From: Musa acuminata AAA Group
Taxonomy: Eukaryota; Streptophyta; Magnoliopsida; Zingiberales; Musaceae
NCBI RefSeq assembly: GCF_036884655.1
Contig: NC_088330.1
Span: forward strand, 35,712,001-35,776,000
Length of the DNA stretch: 64,000 nucleotides
Direction: 5' to 3'
A model generated the notes under the pieces. It was not told the DNA's origin. It saw nothing but the letters and a program-made list of their open reading frames with translations, and did no database searches. This document shows, piece by piece, positions 48,199-60,200 of this stretch (its first letter is position 1; every line of letters begins with the position of its first letter). Position numbers and translations under genes: made by a program.

Positions 48199-49178
48199 AG
48201 GGCATTTTACATGACGTTATGCTTTTGATAATTGGTTTAACTAGAAAATATAACTTTAGATATGTTTGTTATTGCGGTACATGTCATGTGCTATATTATA
48301 AATGTTGATTGAGCTTCATTCGTCAAGTTCCGATTAATAAAATAATAATAATTATATTAAATGAAATAATCATTGCAAGATGTCATGAATCAAATCAGAG
48401 TTGTTAAGGGAACATGAAGCATAAGAAGTCAAATAGGGGGGGCAGCGGTAGAACTCTTTTGTTTCTTGGTTTTCCATATAAACCAAATGTCACCTTAGAC
48501 CAGACGAAGTTTCTCCGAACAAAAGTACATCTTACCGACATTGATAACGGGCGCTTCCAATTGTAATCATCGGTCAAAGCATGAGTAGTAGTAACTCACG
48601 TCATCATCAACCCTCGCAAATCCTCGTACAGTATCAGAGCTGCACGCAAAGCGGACTGTGGAGAGAGAACGCCGAGGAGCTGCCGTGCTCATGTTGCCCA
48701 GGTATCTCTTACGCCCAAACATATGGGAGACGGCACCTGCGATCCTCTCTGTGATAGAAAGGTAAGAACATGACGTGCAGCCAACAACCCGGGAAAGAAA
48801 GAAGAAAGAGACGCTCTTATGATTGTCTTCTCTCCCGTGATTGGCGCCACATCTTCCATATGGGGATTAGATCATTGAGTTTAGTTAGAGATATGACTTC
48901 TGTCAGCTAATTCTTGAAATGTCAGCCATCAGTTTCCACAAATGCGTCCGCGATGATGAGAACCTGCTTGGACTTATCTCCAGTTTATGTACGAATCGAG
49001 CATAACATGTGTTCATGGCTGATCCTTCCAGCTGTTTGAAAGATACAGGACACTTTAGTGAAGGTGACATTTCCATTCTTCGAGCTAAAGCTTCTCGGCA
49101 GTTCTTGATGATCGTGAAAACATGGAATTTATGTAGCTACTTCGAATACATCTGTTGTTGATGATTACATCATTGACA
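47440..49178. other. Intergenic DNA left of the MYB gene
   Basis: No gene could be supported. An (AT)n tract of about 38 bp lies at 48157-48194. The stretch 47480-47620 has moderate GC and an unassigned character. The right end is the 3' flank of the minus-strand MYB gene. Confidence 0.4.
48157..48194. repeat. (AT)n microsatellite
   Basis: An uninterrupted at dinucleotide run of about 19 units in AT-rich intergenic DNA. Confidence 0.95.
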
Positions 49179-50087
49179 CTATTGTAGATCCTCGATGCTC
49201 CACATGTAATCACCGCTTAGCAGGTCGGCTGATGCCCATCCACCTTGCTCAAAGTCACCATAGTTTGTGGGACAAGTGCTTGGAGACTCCGTCCAACCGG
49301 CGCCGGTGGCACCATGAACGTCGAGGACCTGCTCGTCAAACTGGACCATCTCGCCGCCTTGCACGGTGGTGAAGAACGAGAACTGAGTCAGCAGCGAGTC
49401 ATCCTCCGACGTCGACGTCGATGACGACGATACGGCAGCCATCTTTTCCGGGCAGGGCGGGAGTAGCTGCGAGAGCGAGTAGGGCGGAGGGTCGGCGGAA
49501 GGAGCGCTGCCGGAGGCCGCCCGGATCCGCTCTAGGAGGCGAGGCATCCACAGATGCTGCGTGGCGTCCCTGAACGTCTTGCTGTTCACGTCGCACCGCA
49601 GTTGCTTGGCGTGTTTCTGCACGCGAGTCCTCCAGTAGTTCTTGATTTCGTTGTCGGTCCGGCCCGGTAGGCAACGTGCTATTTTCGACCACCTGTTGTT
49701 GGATGCGGCAACCAATATGTATGAGGTGAACGTCGACATGCGCAGAATTGCACCATGTGACAAGGTGAAGGTTACCGATTTCCCCAGCGAGATTGGAGCT
49801 CGAGGATGAGGAGCTGCTCATCGGGCGTGATGTTTCCTCGCCGGATGTCCGGGCGAAGATAGTTGAGCCATCGAAGCCTGCAGCTCTTTCCTGTTCGTTT
49901 CAGACCTGTTCCAAGGAAGAATGATGCACTCATGATACAGAGAGATCCATTCAAACATTCCAGAAAAGAAATTGGTACCCGCAAGACGAGCGAGGGCGTT
50001 CCACTGGCCATCGCCATGCTCGGTGACGTATTTGATGAGTACTAGGTCTTCTTCTACGGTCCAAGGCCCTCTCCTCAGTTCCTCCAT
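49179..50087 (-). CDS. R2R3-MYB transcription factor, subgroup 20 type (MYB2/62/108-like), 3 exons
   Basis: Exons 50087-49979, 49905-49776 and 49692-49179 (minus strand) join in phase to 250 aa. The R2 repeat starts [18 protein letters not shown]2/R3 include [49 protein letters not shown] and [16 protein letters not shown]. Both introns are at the two positions typical of plant R2R3-MYBs. Directly after R3 comes [20 protein letters not shown], the signature of subgroup 20 (Arabidopsis MYB2, 62, 78, 108, 112, 116), linked to stress, senescence and anther development. The C-terminus is acidic/Ser-rich and ends [12 protein letters not shown]. The bHLH-interaction motif of R3 is absent. An in-frame upstream ATG at 50138 exists, but MEELRRGPW at 50087 fits the family better. 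The gene looks intact. Confidence 0.93.
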
Positions 50088-51073
50088 CTCCTCACCTGAT
50101 GGTGGCTGTATGGCGGAGGCAGGCAGCCTTATATGCACATCGATCCTACTCCAGTGAACGTCTCCCTGCTTCGATAGCTACGTAGGAGGGAAGAAAGTTT
50201 GACGGGTAGAGAGCGAGAGAGAGGCGTCGAGCGACGTGATTGGGAGGCAGATGGCGACGAGGTTGAAGCTACCAGATTAACAGGATGCATGCATGATGCT
50301 GACGCTGGGCGTGGGAAACGAGACGTGTGGTTAGTCAACAAGTGTGGTGGGGGGGGAGGGAAGAGGCGCGGTTTGACGAGCGAGCTAAAACCAAGTAAAG
50401 AGTGACTTCCTCTGTTTCCCCTCTCAAGCTGGCTTGCTCATGGCGAAAGCAGAATGGGTTATGTAAGATTGACGCGCAGCAGTACCAGTGGACCGCAAGC
50501 CACCGATATGTGGATATTTAGAGTGGAAGCAGTGACAGAATTCGCCGGATTCAGTGAAGAAGACTTGTGTAATTATTGCGTGGGGATCTAATTATTGAGA
50601 GTGCTTCACGGAGTCGCGCATTCTTAAGTCATCACAGAGGAGTGACAGTGACGGAGAGGAAAATGTGTAGCACAGCAGTGGGTCAAAGGTGGAGAGCTGT
50701 GCCCCACACGAACATAATAAGTGCACTACCTCCAAAAGTAGGACATGACGAAGACGCAGAAGTGAGTTCGGTGACACAGAGAAGTCGGCTGAGATGAGAT
50801 CGATGCGTCTCCTTGCATCGTTGACTCCTCCCCTGTTTTGGTTCCCTAAACCTCTGTTGCAGAGCACAAAGCTTGGAAATATGGTGACATGTTATTAAGG
50901 TTGGGAATATCACATATGTTTTCTTAACAGCTGCAATGATGGACGGTATAGTGGAGAGCATGCAAATATTGGAAGTAGATGAGGTGTCTAAGGTTTGTCT
51001 GGTGAGGCTTCTTCTTAAGTTAGACTCCGTAGAATGAGAGTATAGAAGCTTCTTAGAGTAAAGGTGTGAGAAT

Positions 51074-51114
<41 letters not shown>

Positions 51115-53839
51115 TTGTATCAAAAGGTTCCTTTTATAATGTTAGAGTAATAAGACTGTGTTAGAAATCATATTTATATTTTTAATATAAATTTAGAAAA
51201 AAAATTTGAGTGAATGTATAGTTTATGAAATATTTTTAGTGCTTAGTAACTGATAGATGAAAATTATATTTTAAATGTGTATTGACGTGGGTGTCATTTG
51301 GTAAAATTATATTTCAAAAGTTTATTGAATATTATTAGGTGATAAAATTATATTTTCTAATATTTTAAGATTTATTCAAAAGTATATATATATTATTTAA
51401 ATTATTATTTATAAAAAAAATTATGTGGCTCATATATATAATAAAAAAATATAATCATATAAATAAATATAAAATAATTTTTTAAAAATAAATAAATAAA
51501 ATTTTAGACTTGTAAGATAAGAGACGACAACAAAAATAGAGAGAATGGATGAGAAAATGAGGATTATAGTTTCTATGATATAGTGATAATCTTATGTTCC
51601 CAAAACGTACTCTAAAAATATTACGCTAAAGAAGATTCACTAAATTCAAAATGTTAAAAAAAATAAAAATCTAACCATTTTATTTTGATGGTGACTTAGC
51701 AGGGTATTAGTTTGACTAATAAAATTCGTCGTAAGTTGGAGGTTGATTCATCGTAGGTTGGAGGCCGACTCAAGTCGAGTAAGTTGATTTATATCGAAAG
51801 ATGGAATTCAAATGTCAAAATTTTATTGATTCAAATTGTTTGTTAGCACCAAAGGAAAAAAAAAAACATAAAAGATCGAAAGGTATTGCGACAGCGTTTG
51901 AAGAAATGGAAGCCAACACTCGATGCGCTATAGAAGTCATGAAACAAAACAAATAGAGGAGAAATTGGAGAAGAGCAGAACGTGAACAAAGGGTTTAGAT
52001 TATGACATTTCAATTAGCTACCGAACCAATGTTTATGACTTCAAATTCTGCAAAGGCTATCCAATAGATCAACGTGAGACTTGTCTACTCCTAATTGACA
52101 GCTCTATAAGGACGTCCTTTGCGTTAGGTGGATCGATGCTATCTATTATCATTGAGATTTTGTACATGTCACGCGATCGCTTGACCATTTCTAAGAGATG
52201 CAGTCAAAATCATCATCTTCTATGCAATGTGTAAACAACGAATAAAATAGGAATTATGTCCATTATCTTCTAACGAGGACTGAGTAGAAGAAGTCAACAT
52301 ATGTACTCTCATGAAAGAACATTGCACCCCACTTCAATTTTCAACTAATGTGGATATATTTAATCATCCATGAATCATAGTTATATAAGCTGAATTAGCT
52401 TGTTCCGGTTGATATATTTTTATGATCGAAGATGAGATTGAACATCAATTCGACTGAAAATTTACTAATCTATGAACACTTAAAAGAGGTCCTTAATGTG
52501 GAAGCATCTTACGATCCATCTCGACGTCACATTCATCTACACCATTGTCATTATCGTTTCGCTTACGGAGAATTATTTTCTCACGCTTAAAAATGACTAG
52601 ATTAAAAACCAACATGACATTTGCTTTTTGTTCTTGGTGGTCATAGTCCACGAGTGGGACCAGGGAGGAGAATGCATGACAAATCGCAATAATTGGTGAC
52701 GCGGAGAAAGCTTAGACCAAGTAAAAGATGTCTCGTTTGTTGTGCACCCAAAGCAAAGTGGTGGGCGAAAACGCAAGCATGGATGTCACGGGTTGGAAGA
52801 GGTAAGGCTTCTTCTTCCTTGGGTGATCGAAGCTGGAGAGTGTTGAGAGTGGCTCGCGAAGGCGAATTTGAGGACTGAGGGAAGATTCCGTCAAAAAGGA
52901 AGCCGGCGTTAGTGGGTCCGACGACGACCGACCCACGGAGACGAACCCTTTTAGTGATCAACTTTATGCAATTAGTTCTTCTTCGAGTTGAAGCACCTGT
53001 GACACAAGCAAGCATTTCTCATCTCCATCAACTTGTTCACTCTCTCTCTCTCTCTCTTAATTGGAAGTAACGACATCTTGGAGAAGTGAGAGGCATGAAG
53101 ACTTTGTGCAGCCTCTTCTCACGGAATCCTGAGCTCCCTTTCTCTAGTAGAAGTGAGGCATGGACATAAGCTGGGAGGCGAATCACTGCACTGGTACTCA
53201 ATGTTTTCCGTCAAGCAGACGCCAAGGTAGACAAGGCGAAGAAGACAAGAAGATGACGAGGATTCATTGAAGTCGGAGAGGATGGCTGAAGAAATAAGCG
53301 ACGAAGCTTTGGAAAAGAAGAGCTCTCTGGTTGTCCGAATGCGGGAGCAGAAATCATGCACGATCGATGTACACATTTAGTCTTCGACTTTTCTGGGCAT
53401 AACCAATCTGGATGGAATTGATATCTGCATACGTATCGGATGGTGACATGCGCATGTATCAATCAGTATGCACGCCGCCCAACTATCACTTTCTCTTTTC
53501 TGCTGCATCCAAACTAAGGTTTGACTGGAGTCCATGGCCCGATATGCTTTGAGATCTGCGTTTCGGCGACATGAACGGCAGGATCCACATCGTGGGATGC
53601 AGCAAGGTTTATATCCGATGGAACTCCGGAGTAAATACCACAATAACAAATAATTTGTCGTCGTCGTATCAGATGACCATATTAAAGCCGTTTTAACACT
53701 GACGCCCACATAATTATTATGTCCAATGATGGATTCTATAAAACAATCAATTTTTTAAGACTATCATTACAAGTCGGCATAGGAATCAACCAAATAGGAA
53801 TCATTATACGAACTATCATGACAGTCCGATCCAATTATA

Positions 53840-53840
<1 letters not shown>
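50088..53840. other. MYB upstream region and AT-rich intergenic DNA
   Basis: The MYB promoter and leader lie in the first several hundred bases; a short G-run (ggggggggaggg) is at about 50348. A (CT)n tract is at 51078-51110. About 51150-52500 is strongly AT-rich with no ORF. About 52640-53700 is more balanced and open on both strands over short stretches, but no domain or splice-consistent gene emerged. Confidence 0.4.
51078..51110. repeat. (CT)n microsatellite
   Basis: A clean run of about 16 ct units about 1 kb upstream of the MYB start. A second, shorter ct run is at about 53040-53057. Confidence 0.95.
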
Positions 53841-53844
<4 letters not shown>

Positions 53845-53933
<89 letters not shown>

Positions 53934-54165
53934 CACCGCTTTTTCTCATCTCCTTTTTCCTTTTCCTTGTTCCTCTCAAAATTCTTTTTTTTCATATTCA
54001 TTTTTTTCTTTTTTCTTTTTTCTTTTTTACTTCTTTTTTTCTTTCATCCTCCCTCCCGACGCTCTTCCTTTCCCTTTTTTTTTTTCTCATATTCTTTATT
54101 TTATTTTCTTTCTCCATTTCTCTTTTTCTTTCTTCCTTCTTCCTTGGGGCACTCTTCCATTTCTC
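53845..54165. repeat. Long (AT)n tract followed by a polypyrimidine tract
   Basis: An at run of about 85 bp (53845-53931) is followed, after a short gap, by about 220 bp that on the plus strand are almost only t and c (53938-54165). The tract lies about 100 bp beyond the stop codon of the WDR6 homologue, in its 3' flank. Confidence 0.95.
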
Positions 54166-54267
54166 ATTTGATAGACAAACACTTAATTGATTCTATTGCA
54201 ATAAAAATATTAGTTCTATTGCAATAAAAATAGCACCAACCTAACAAGTAACAAAGCCATGTCGAAA

Positions 54268-57200
54268 TTACAGGTTGCTTGAATCTTCAACAGAAGATGC
54301 GATGAACTCGACCATTTGCATGCCCCTTCCTGCTACTGCAATCTGATACCTGTTCCTTTCACTGCAAAACAGTATAAACCCGGGGTATTTATTTCAGCAT
54401 CAAAAGTTGTGTAAATCATGCGGGCATTATATGGTTTGGGGCTCAACCTGTCACAGATTATGGCATCAAGTGCCTCTGGCTCTGGTACGCTGACGATCAC
54501 ACTGGCACACTCCCTGATCCCACACGAATCATCTATCTTCCAGCACCTGATTCGTTGATCAAGGCCAGTAGAGAATGCCCAAGTGCCATCAGTCCAAGCA
54601 CCTACAATCAAGCCTCACAAGTCAAACACCCATTCAGAAAATTACAGTCAAGATTCAAAAGCCAGACTTCAAGATTATTTGCATAATGTAGGAAAAAAAC
54701 ACAAGCTTTGTTCATGGAAGAGGCACCTCTTGACCCTTAAACCACAACTAGTTATTGTAATCTGTGGATCCGACTCAAAATAATCAGATGCTTGGGGATC
54801 ATTACTGCAGTAGTTACCAAAATAATTTAAAAGATATAAGAAGGCAACCTTTTACTGCTGAGCTGTGGGCTGATGAAATCCTATTTTGAAAAAGTATATC
54901 AAGCTTGTTATCTTTATCTGCAGTGCAATCAGAGCGCTCCCTGACAAAGCTAGAACCTGCAAGAGATTTGACTTTCATTAATAACCAAATATACAAAAAA
55001 GAAAACAAAATTTCTACTACCTGATGGGTGATAACAAGTGGCATCCTCTATATGATTTCTACATGTTGGTTTACTACGCCCACAACCTTGGTCAGTCAGT
55101 TCTACTTGCAAGCTAAAGCCAAGTAAGTGCAGAGACTGATCATCCCCACCACTTATGACACAGTAAGTTCTCTCGGATTTTGGGCCCCAACATTCCAATT
55201 TAGAAACATGTAAGCAGTTGATACCAGACTGGTGTACTGAATTTAGCACGTGCAATGGCTGTATTTCATGTAATTCAGATGCCAAGTTGAGCTTTATGCC
55301 TAATGGATATATTGTCTGATCATTCTCTGAGGTAGATGAAGTTTCAAATCCATTTTCACAATCATTCAGATTGGTAACATTGTTAATGCCCTCAGAATTT
55401 CTGGATCTGTTCTCAGAAGATAGATTCGCCAATGATCTCCACCGTCTTCCACCCTGGCTTCCTCTCCCTGTTTGTGGTCGTCTCTGACAATCAATAAACA
55501 TCTGTGGTTCAACATCCAACACTTGGTGCATAAAGAACCCAACTGCCTCTGTGAGATCCCAGAAGGTAATGCTTCCATCAGTAGACCCACTTATAAGAAA
55601 ATATGCATTTCCAATTTGGGCAGAGTCTGTAGGAAAAAAAAAAGTTGAGAAATTGAATGCTGGAATTCAAATCTAGTTAGTAGCAAGTAGCAACATATAT
55701 GAGTCACTCTTTTTGTTATGTCAACACTAGCTCTTTTAGCAACGCAACAAATATGTTTAACAACCTTGGAACCTGAAGCCTTAAAACATACTAAAATGTT
55801 TTTGTAAAACAGTCCTACAAGAATACAAGACATTTGTTAATTGTAGTTTCTACTGTTACCTCATATATCAAGAAAACACCTTACCTATATGCCAAGTGTT
55901 GAAGGAATTTCTACTTCTCAAAGATAATTTCTATCATTTGTTTTCCACTTTTAGTCCATACATTGTTTCTAAAACTAGTAATACATGTGAATATCTAAAC
56001 TAATAAAAATCTGAAATTATCATGCTAATGAGAAATAACCATTAGAGCATACCAGTAACAACTATATGCTGCAGCGATAGTATTGGGGACTTTGTTGGAA
56101 CCAGCAAAGCAACATCAAACCTGCAAAACTTGTTGAGTTAGGAAAAGCTATTTTATCAATCAAAAGCTATATTATCAAGAGTACCACTATGGTGAGTAAA
56201 TGCAACCAAAAATACCTTCCAGCCACACCATAAGAAATATATTTTAAAAAAAATCATGCAGACAGGAAATAAAAGGGCAAAGTGCTCTAGGACGAAAATT
56301 ACATACCACAACCGATAAGGCAAAAGAAGAGCCCTTAACATAACTGTTGCATCAGAACAAGCAACCACAATGAAGCATACTGTAAACCTGTTGTAAGGAA
56401 AAATTATAAACCCGAGTTTTTACCTCTTTCAAGCTGGGATTTGAACAATTTAAAAGCAAAGAAAATAAAAAACACACTGCATGGGATTTATAATAAAACC
56501 AAAATATATCCTTATCATCTGACCTGCTATTCACATGTTTCAAAAGAAAAGCAGTGACAGCCAGGTATCTCCAGTCATTATCAATCTGATCCACAAAGGT
56601 GCAATCATGCTTGTCTTTTCTGCACTCACTTGACATTAATCTGGAAATTTGATCAGATTCTATGCTTGTCTTTTCTGAACAACTTCCTTCCTCAGAAAGT
56701 TTTATTGGCTTTGCCACTTTTTTTCGACTATTAGCGAACTTCTGCGGCATATGAGTTGAGAGCCACTGAAAAGATACTGATGAGAACTGAAATTTGGAAG
56801 GATCAGATAAATATTTAGAATCCCTGTTTTCTGCTGTACTATTTCGCAAGACCCAAGAAGTCAGGACTTGTTTGGAACCAACAGAAAGCAATAAAAGTTG
56901 ATCTTCATTACTATTGGCCGAAGTATGGTATGCACATCCATTAGAGGTATTGTGTATTTGACTTCCGAAGGTATATATCTTTGGGATGAAGCATATAGAC
57001 CTCACAGCTGATCCACCAACATGTTCACCAAGCAATATTGACTCAGACCAGCCTCCCATCTCAATAGGTGAGTATCTGCATATCCAAATCACCATAGAAT
57101 GGCACAATTTCAAGTCAGATTCATCTGGTCATCAAACTTTTCAGTTAAGAAACAAAAAGTAATATGAAGTTTGATAGTTAGCGACTACAACTATGATTCA

Positions 57201-60200
57201 TATTCAATATAGCAGATAAACTATAACTTATTATAGTTCTCGATGTCGAATCCACGGTGCATCATCTATGTGCCACAACTAGTAAATCTATAAACACGAA
57301 TGCCTAGAGAAACTTGGCAGGATTCTTCGGGATGGATACCTTTTCTTAGAACATCAGGGAATATACTTTCCTTTTGGCATTTTATGACAAGGACACAACA
57401 GAGATAATCACTATTATGGTAGGTTATATAGTTGTCTGCAATTCCTTTTAATTGATGGAACTAACAATAGCAAGTAGGCAGGAATCTACTTTCCTTTTAG
57501 CGTTTTATGACAAGGACAAGTCAGAGATAATCACCATTATGACAGGCAATATAGTTGTCTGCAATTCCTTAATTGATGGAATTATTAACAACAGTGAGTA
57601 GGCACTTTGTCAAAAATTAACTCATGATAATTACTTATGACTCGAGATTATCAGAAAGCAGACTTAGATACGTAGCAGAAAATTGGAAAATTGATGTCAT
57701 TCTAGGATTTCTGAGTTATTGGCTGATACTTTGAAAAAATTTGGAAAATGATGTCATTCTATTGTGTGGCATATAATTAATACCAGACTTCTTTATATGG
57801 CAAGTGTTTCCAAATATGAAAAAACTTGAAGACACTGTTGTTAAAGCATAGCTGCTATAACAACAAGTAGTCACAGTCAAATTAGAAACTCTTACTAATA
57901 TTCACACAACAAATGTCTTTGTAACGTTTTAGAGCATCAAAAATTCAAAAATTGTGGATACAAACCTTGCCAGCCGCACACTTCCATCTTCACAACCTGT
58001 TGCAATCCATGAATGACAACCTTTACTTATCTTTGATAAGAGACCAAGTGAAATGAAACATAAAGAATGTATCTCTCTTCCATGATATTGCATATGCAAC
58101 ACTTTAGGAAATAACTTTTCCCCAGCAACCACCCAAAGCCTATGAACATGAATAATATGGTCCTGAAAAAGGAGAACTCAAAATGTTGAATGTGTTATAT
58201 ATCATGGAAAAAACTATCATTTAGTAACCACCCAAAGCCTATGAACATGAATTATATGGTCCCGAAAAGAGCAACTCAAAACTTTAAATGTATTATATAT
58301 CATGGAAATAACTATTATATATTAATATAACGTCCACAGTTTTTATCCTCAACGGCATTAGTGAACTTGCAAAGAAACATTGATGAATTTAAATTAAAAA
58401 ACTACATATGTTTCTTACTTTCATTAATGCATTTAAGCCAATGTCATATTTTGTATACAAATTTCTTTACATGATATTTTGTGCTTAACTCTTGCACCTT
58501 GTGAGCTTTACTCTCAAGGGTGTACCTGCAGTTACAACACCCAACCACTACAAATTAATCATCTCAAACAACCATATGGCTTATTGCTAGGATTCGTTGT
58601 TGATCCCGTCCATTCCACCATGCCACAGATTGTCAAGTCATTGCTTGAGCAAAGACTTGTACATGTGAGGTATGACTTTCAATAATATTTCAATGTCAAG
58701 GAAAGCATCCAATATCTGATAAAATAACTGTCTACATCTGAACAATCACCGCGAAACTGGAAATGTATTTTCTTATGACTGATGATTTATTACTATAGTC
58801 CTCTTCGAAAAATCAAGTTGTTAATGGCTTTTGAGATGTATTACATTAAAAACTATTCATTAACTGCATCATCCAAAAATTTCTTTGGTCTCTCTATTAC
58901 TGGAGGGAGGTGATGCTGCTGATTGTCAGAAGTTAATGGCTTGTACTTTTTAATAAGGTAATGAACCCTAAACTTCTCTTTACCCGTAACACAGCATTTT
59001 TGCCATCCATCGTTTTATGTTCTTACTATGCACCACTTATGTTCTTATGCCTCTTAAAATTACCATTAGCCATGAATAGAATGACAGCATATCTCTAGAA
59101 GCAAATCCAGATAAAGATAAAAGTTCATCTTTGTAAAAGGTTCACCAATAATACTAAGCACTGTACATATCTACCTGTATGGTGCTGTAGCTAACAGTAT
59201 CCAACTTGGGGAGTATTTTCACACGAATGGAACCAAAATTAACAGATGGGGGGCAGAAAAAGCAGTAAAGTATGTGGTTTAATACTTTAATATACCACAA
59301 AGCAAGTATGAACAAAAATATTAGAAGACAAAGTACAAATCATGTTAAAAAGGAATATTGGGAACATAACAGTAGGATACCTTCAGATATGCAAAACAAT
59401 TTTGATGCTCTGGAACTGCCCCAAAATGAAAAGAATATGGCCTGCGCCATCCACCACAAGGAATTTTTATTGTCTGCAGAAGCATGACCCGTGACGCATT
59501 GAGGTTGAATGGCTCAAGACAAGATTTCCAATATTAAAGACCAGATTAAATACCTTTGTCTCATTTGTTAGATCCCACATGATGAAGTCCACAGAGGTAA
59601 AACCAACTGCATAATTGCCCAGCACCATGTCCTCCGAATTGGAGCTCGAAAATACAGATTGAATCATACTTATTTCTTTCACTTGCTTCATCCCAAGGAA
59701 CTCAACTTTATGATGGATTTTATCGTATTTAAAATAACAAATGCATCCATCTGCTCCAGTCTGCAAATATAGCAGGAAAATGATCCCTACTTGGTTATCA
59801 ATAAGATGGACATATCCTAAAGATGGACATACCGTTTGTATTTCAACATGGTTGAAGTCTGATCTGGCAATGTAAATACTGGTGACACTAGATATGCCAT
59901 GGGCACCTTTAAAATGATCAAGCGAAGTGATATTCTTCATTACATCCTCATGGTTTGCTACCATCAGTTCCTCCGACAAAGGAAAAAGAGTAATATTTCC
60001 ACGTTTGTCACCACATATCAGAATCTACAAGGCAATTATGATCTTATTTAGACAAACACTATAAGGATTTGATAGATTTGTTTTTTCCCTAAGAAAAGAC
60101 CAATACTAGGGAGCAAAAATAAAATTCGAGGGAAACACAACAAAAATAGTTTCACATAACAACAGTCACCAAGTCTTATTCCATCAATGAATTGCCCACC

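Noticed and set aside
49399..49821. 140-aa minus-strand ORF within MYB
   Set aside because: It is an alternative frame of MYB exons 2 and 3 that reads through an intron.
50683..51123. 146-aa minus-strand ORF
   Set aside because: It starts in the (CT)n microsatellite (Glu-Arg run) and shows no domain or splice support.
52640..53710. Possible gene from overlapping ORFs on both strands
   Set aside because: The frames are short, have no recognisable domain, and no set of splice sites joins them.
53719..54171. 150-aa plus-strand ORF
   Set aside because: It is only the translation of the (AT)n and polypyrimidine tracts (Ile-Tyr and Phe/Ser runs).
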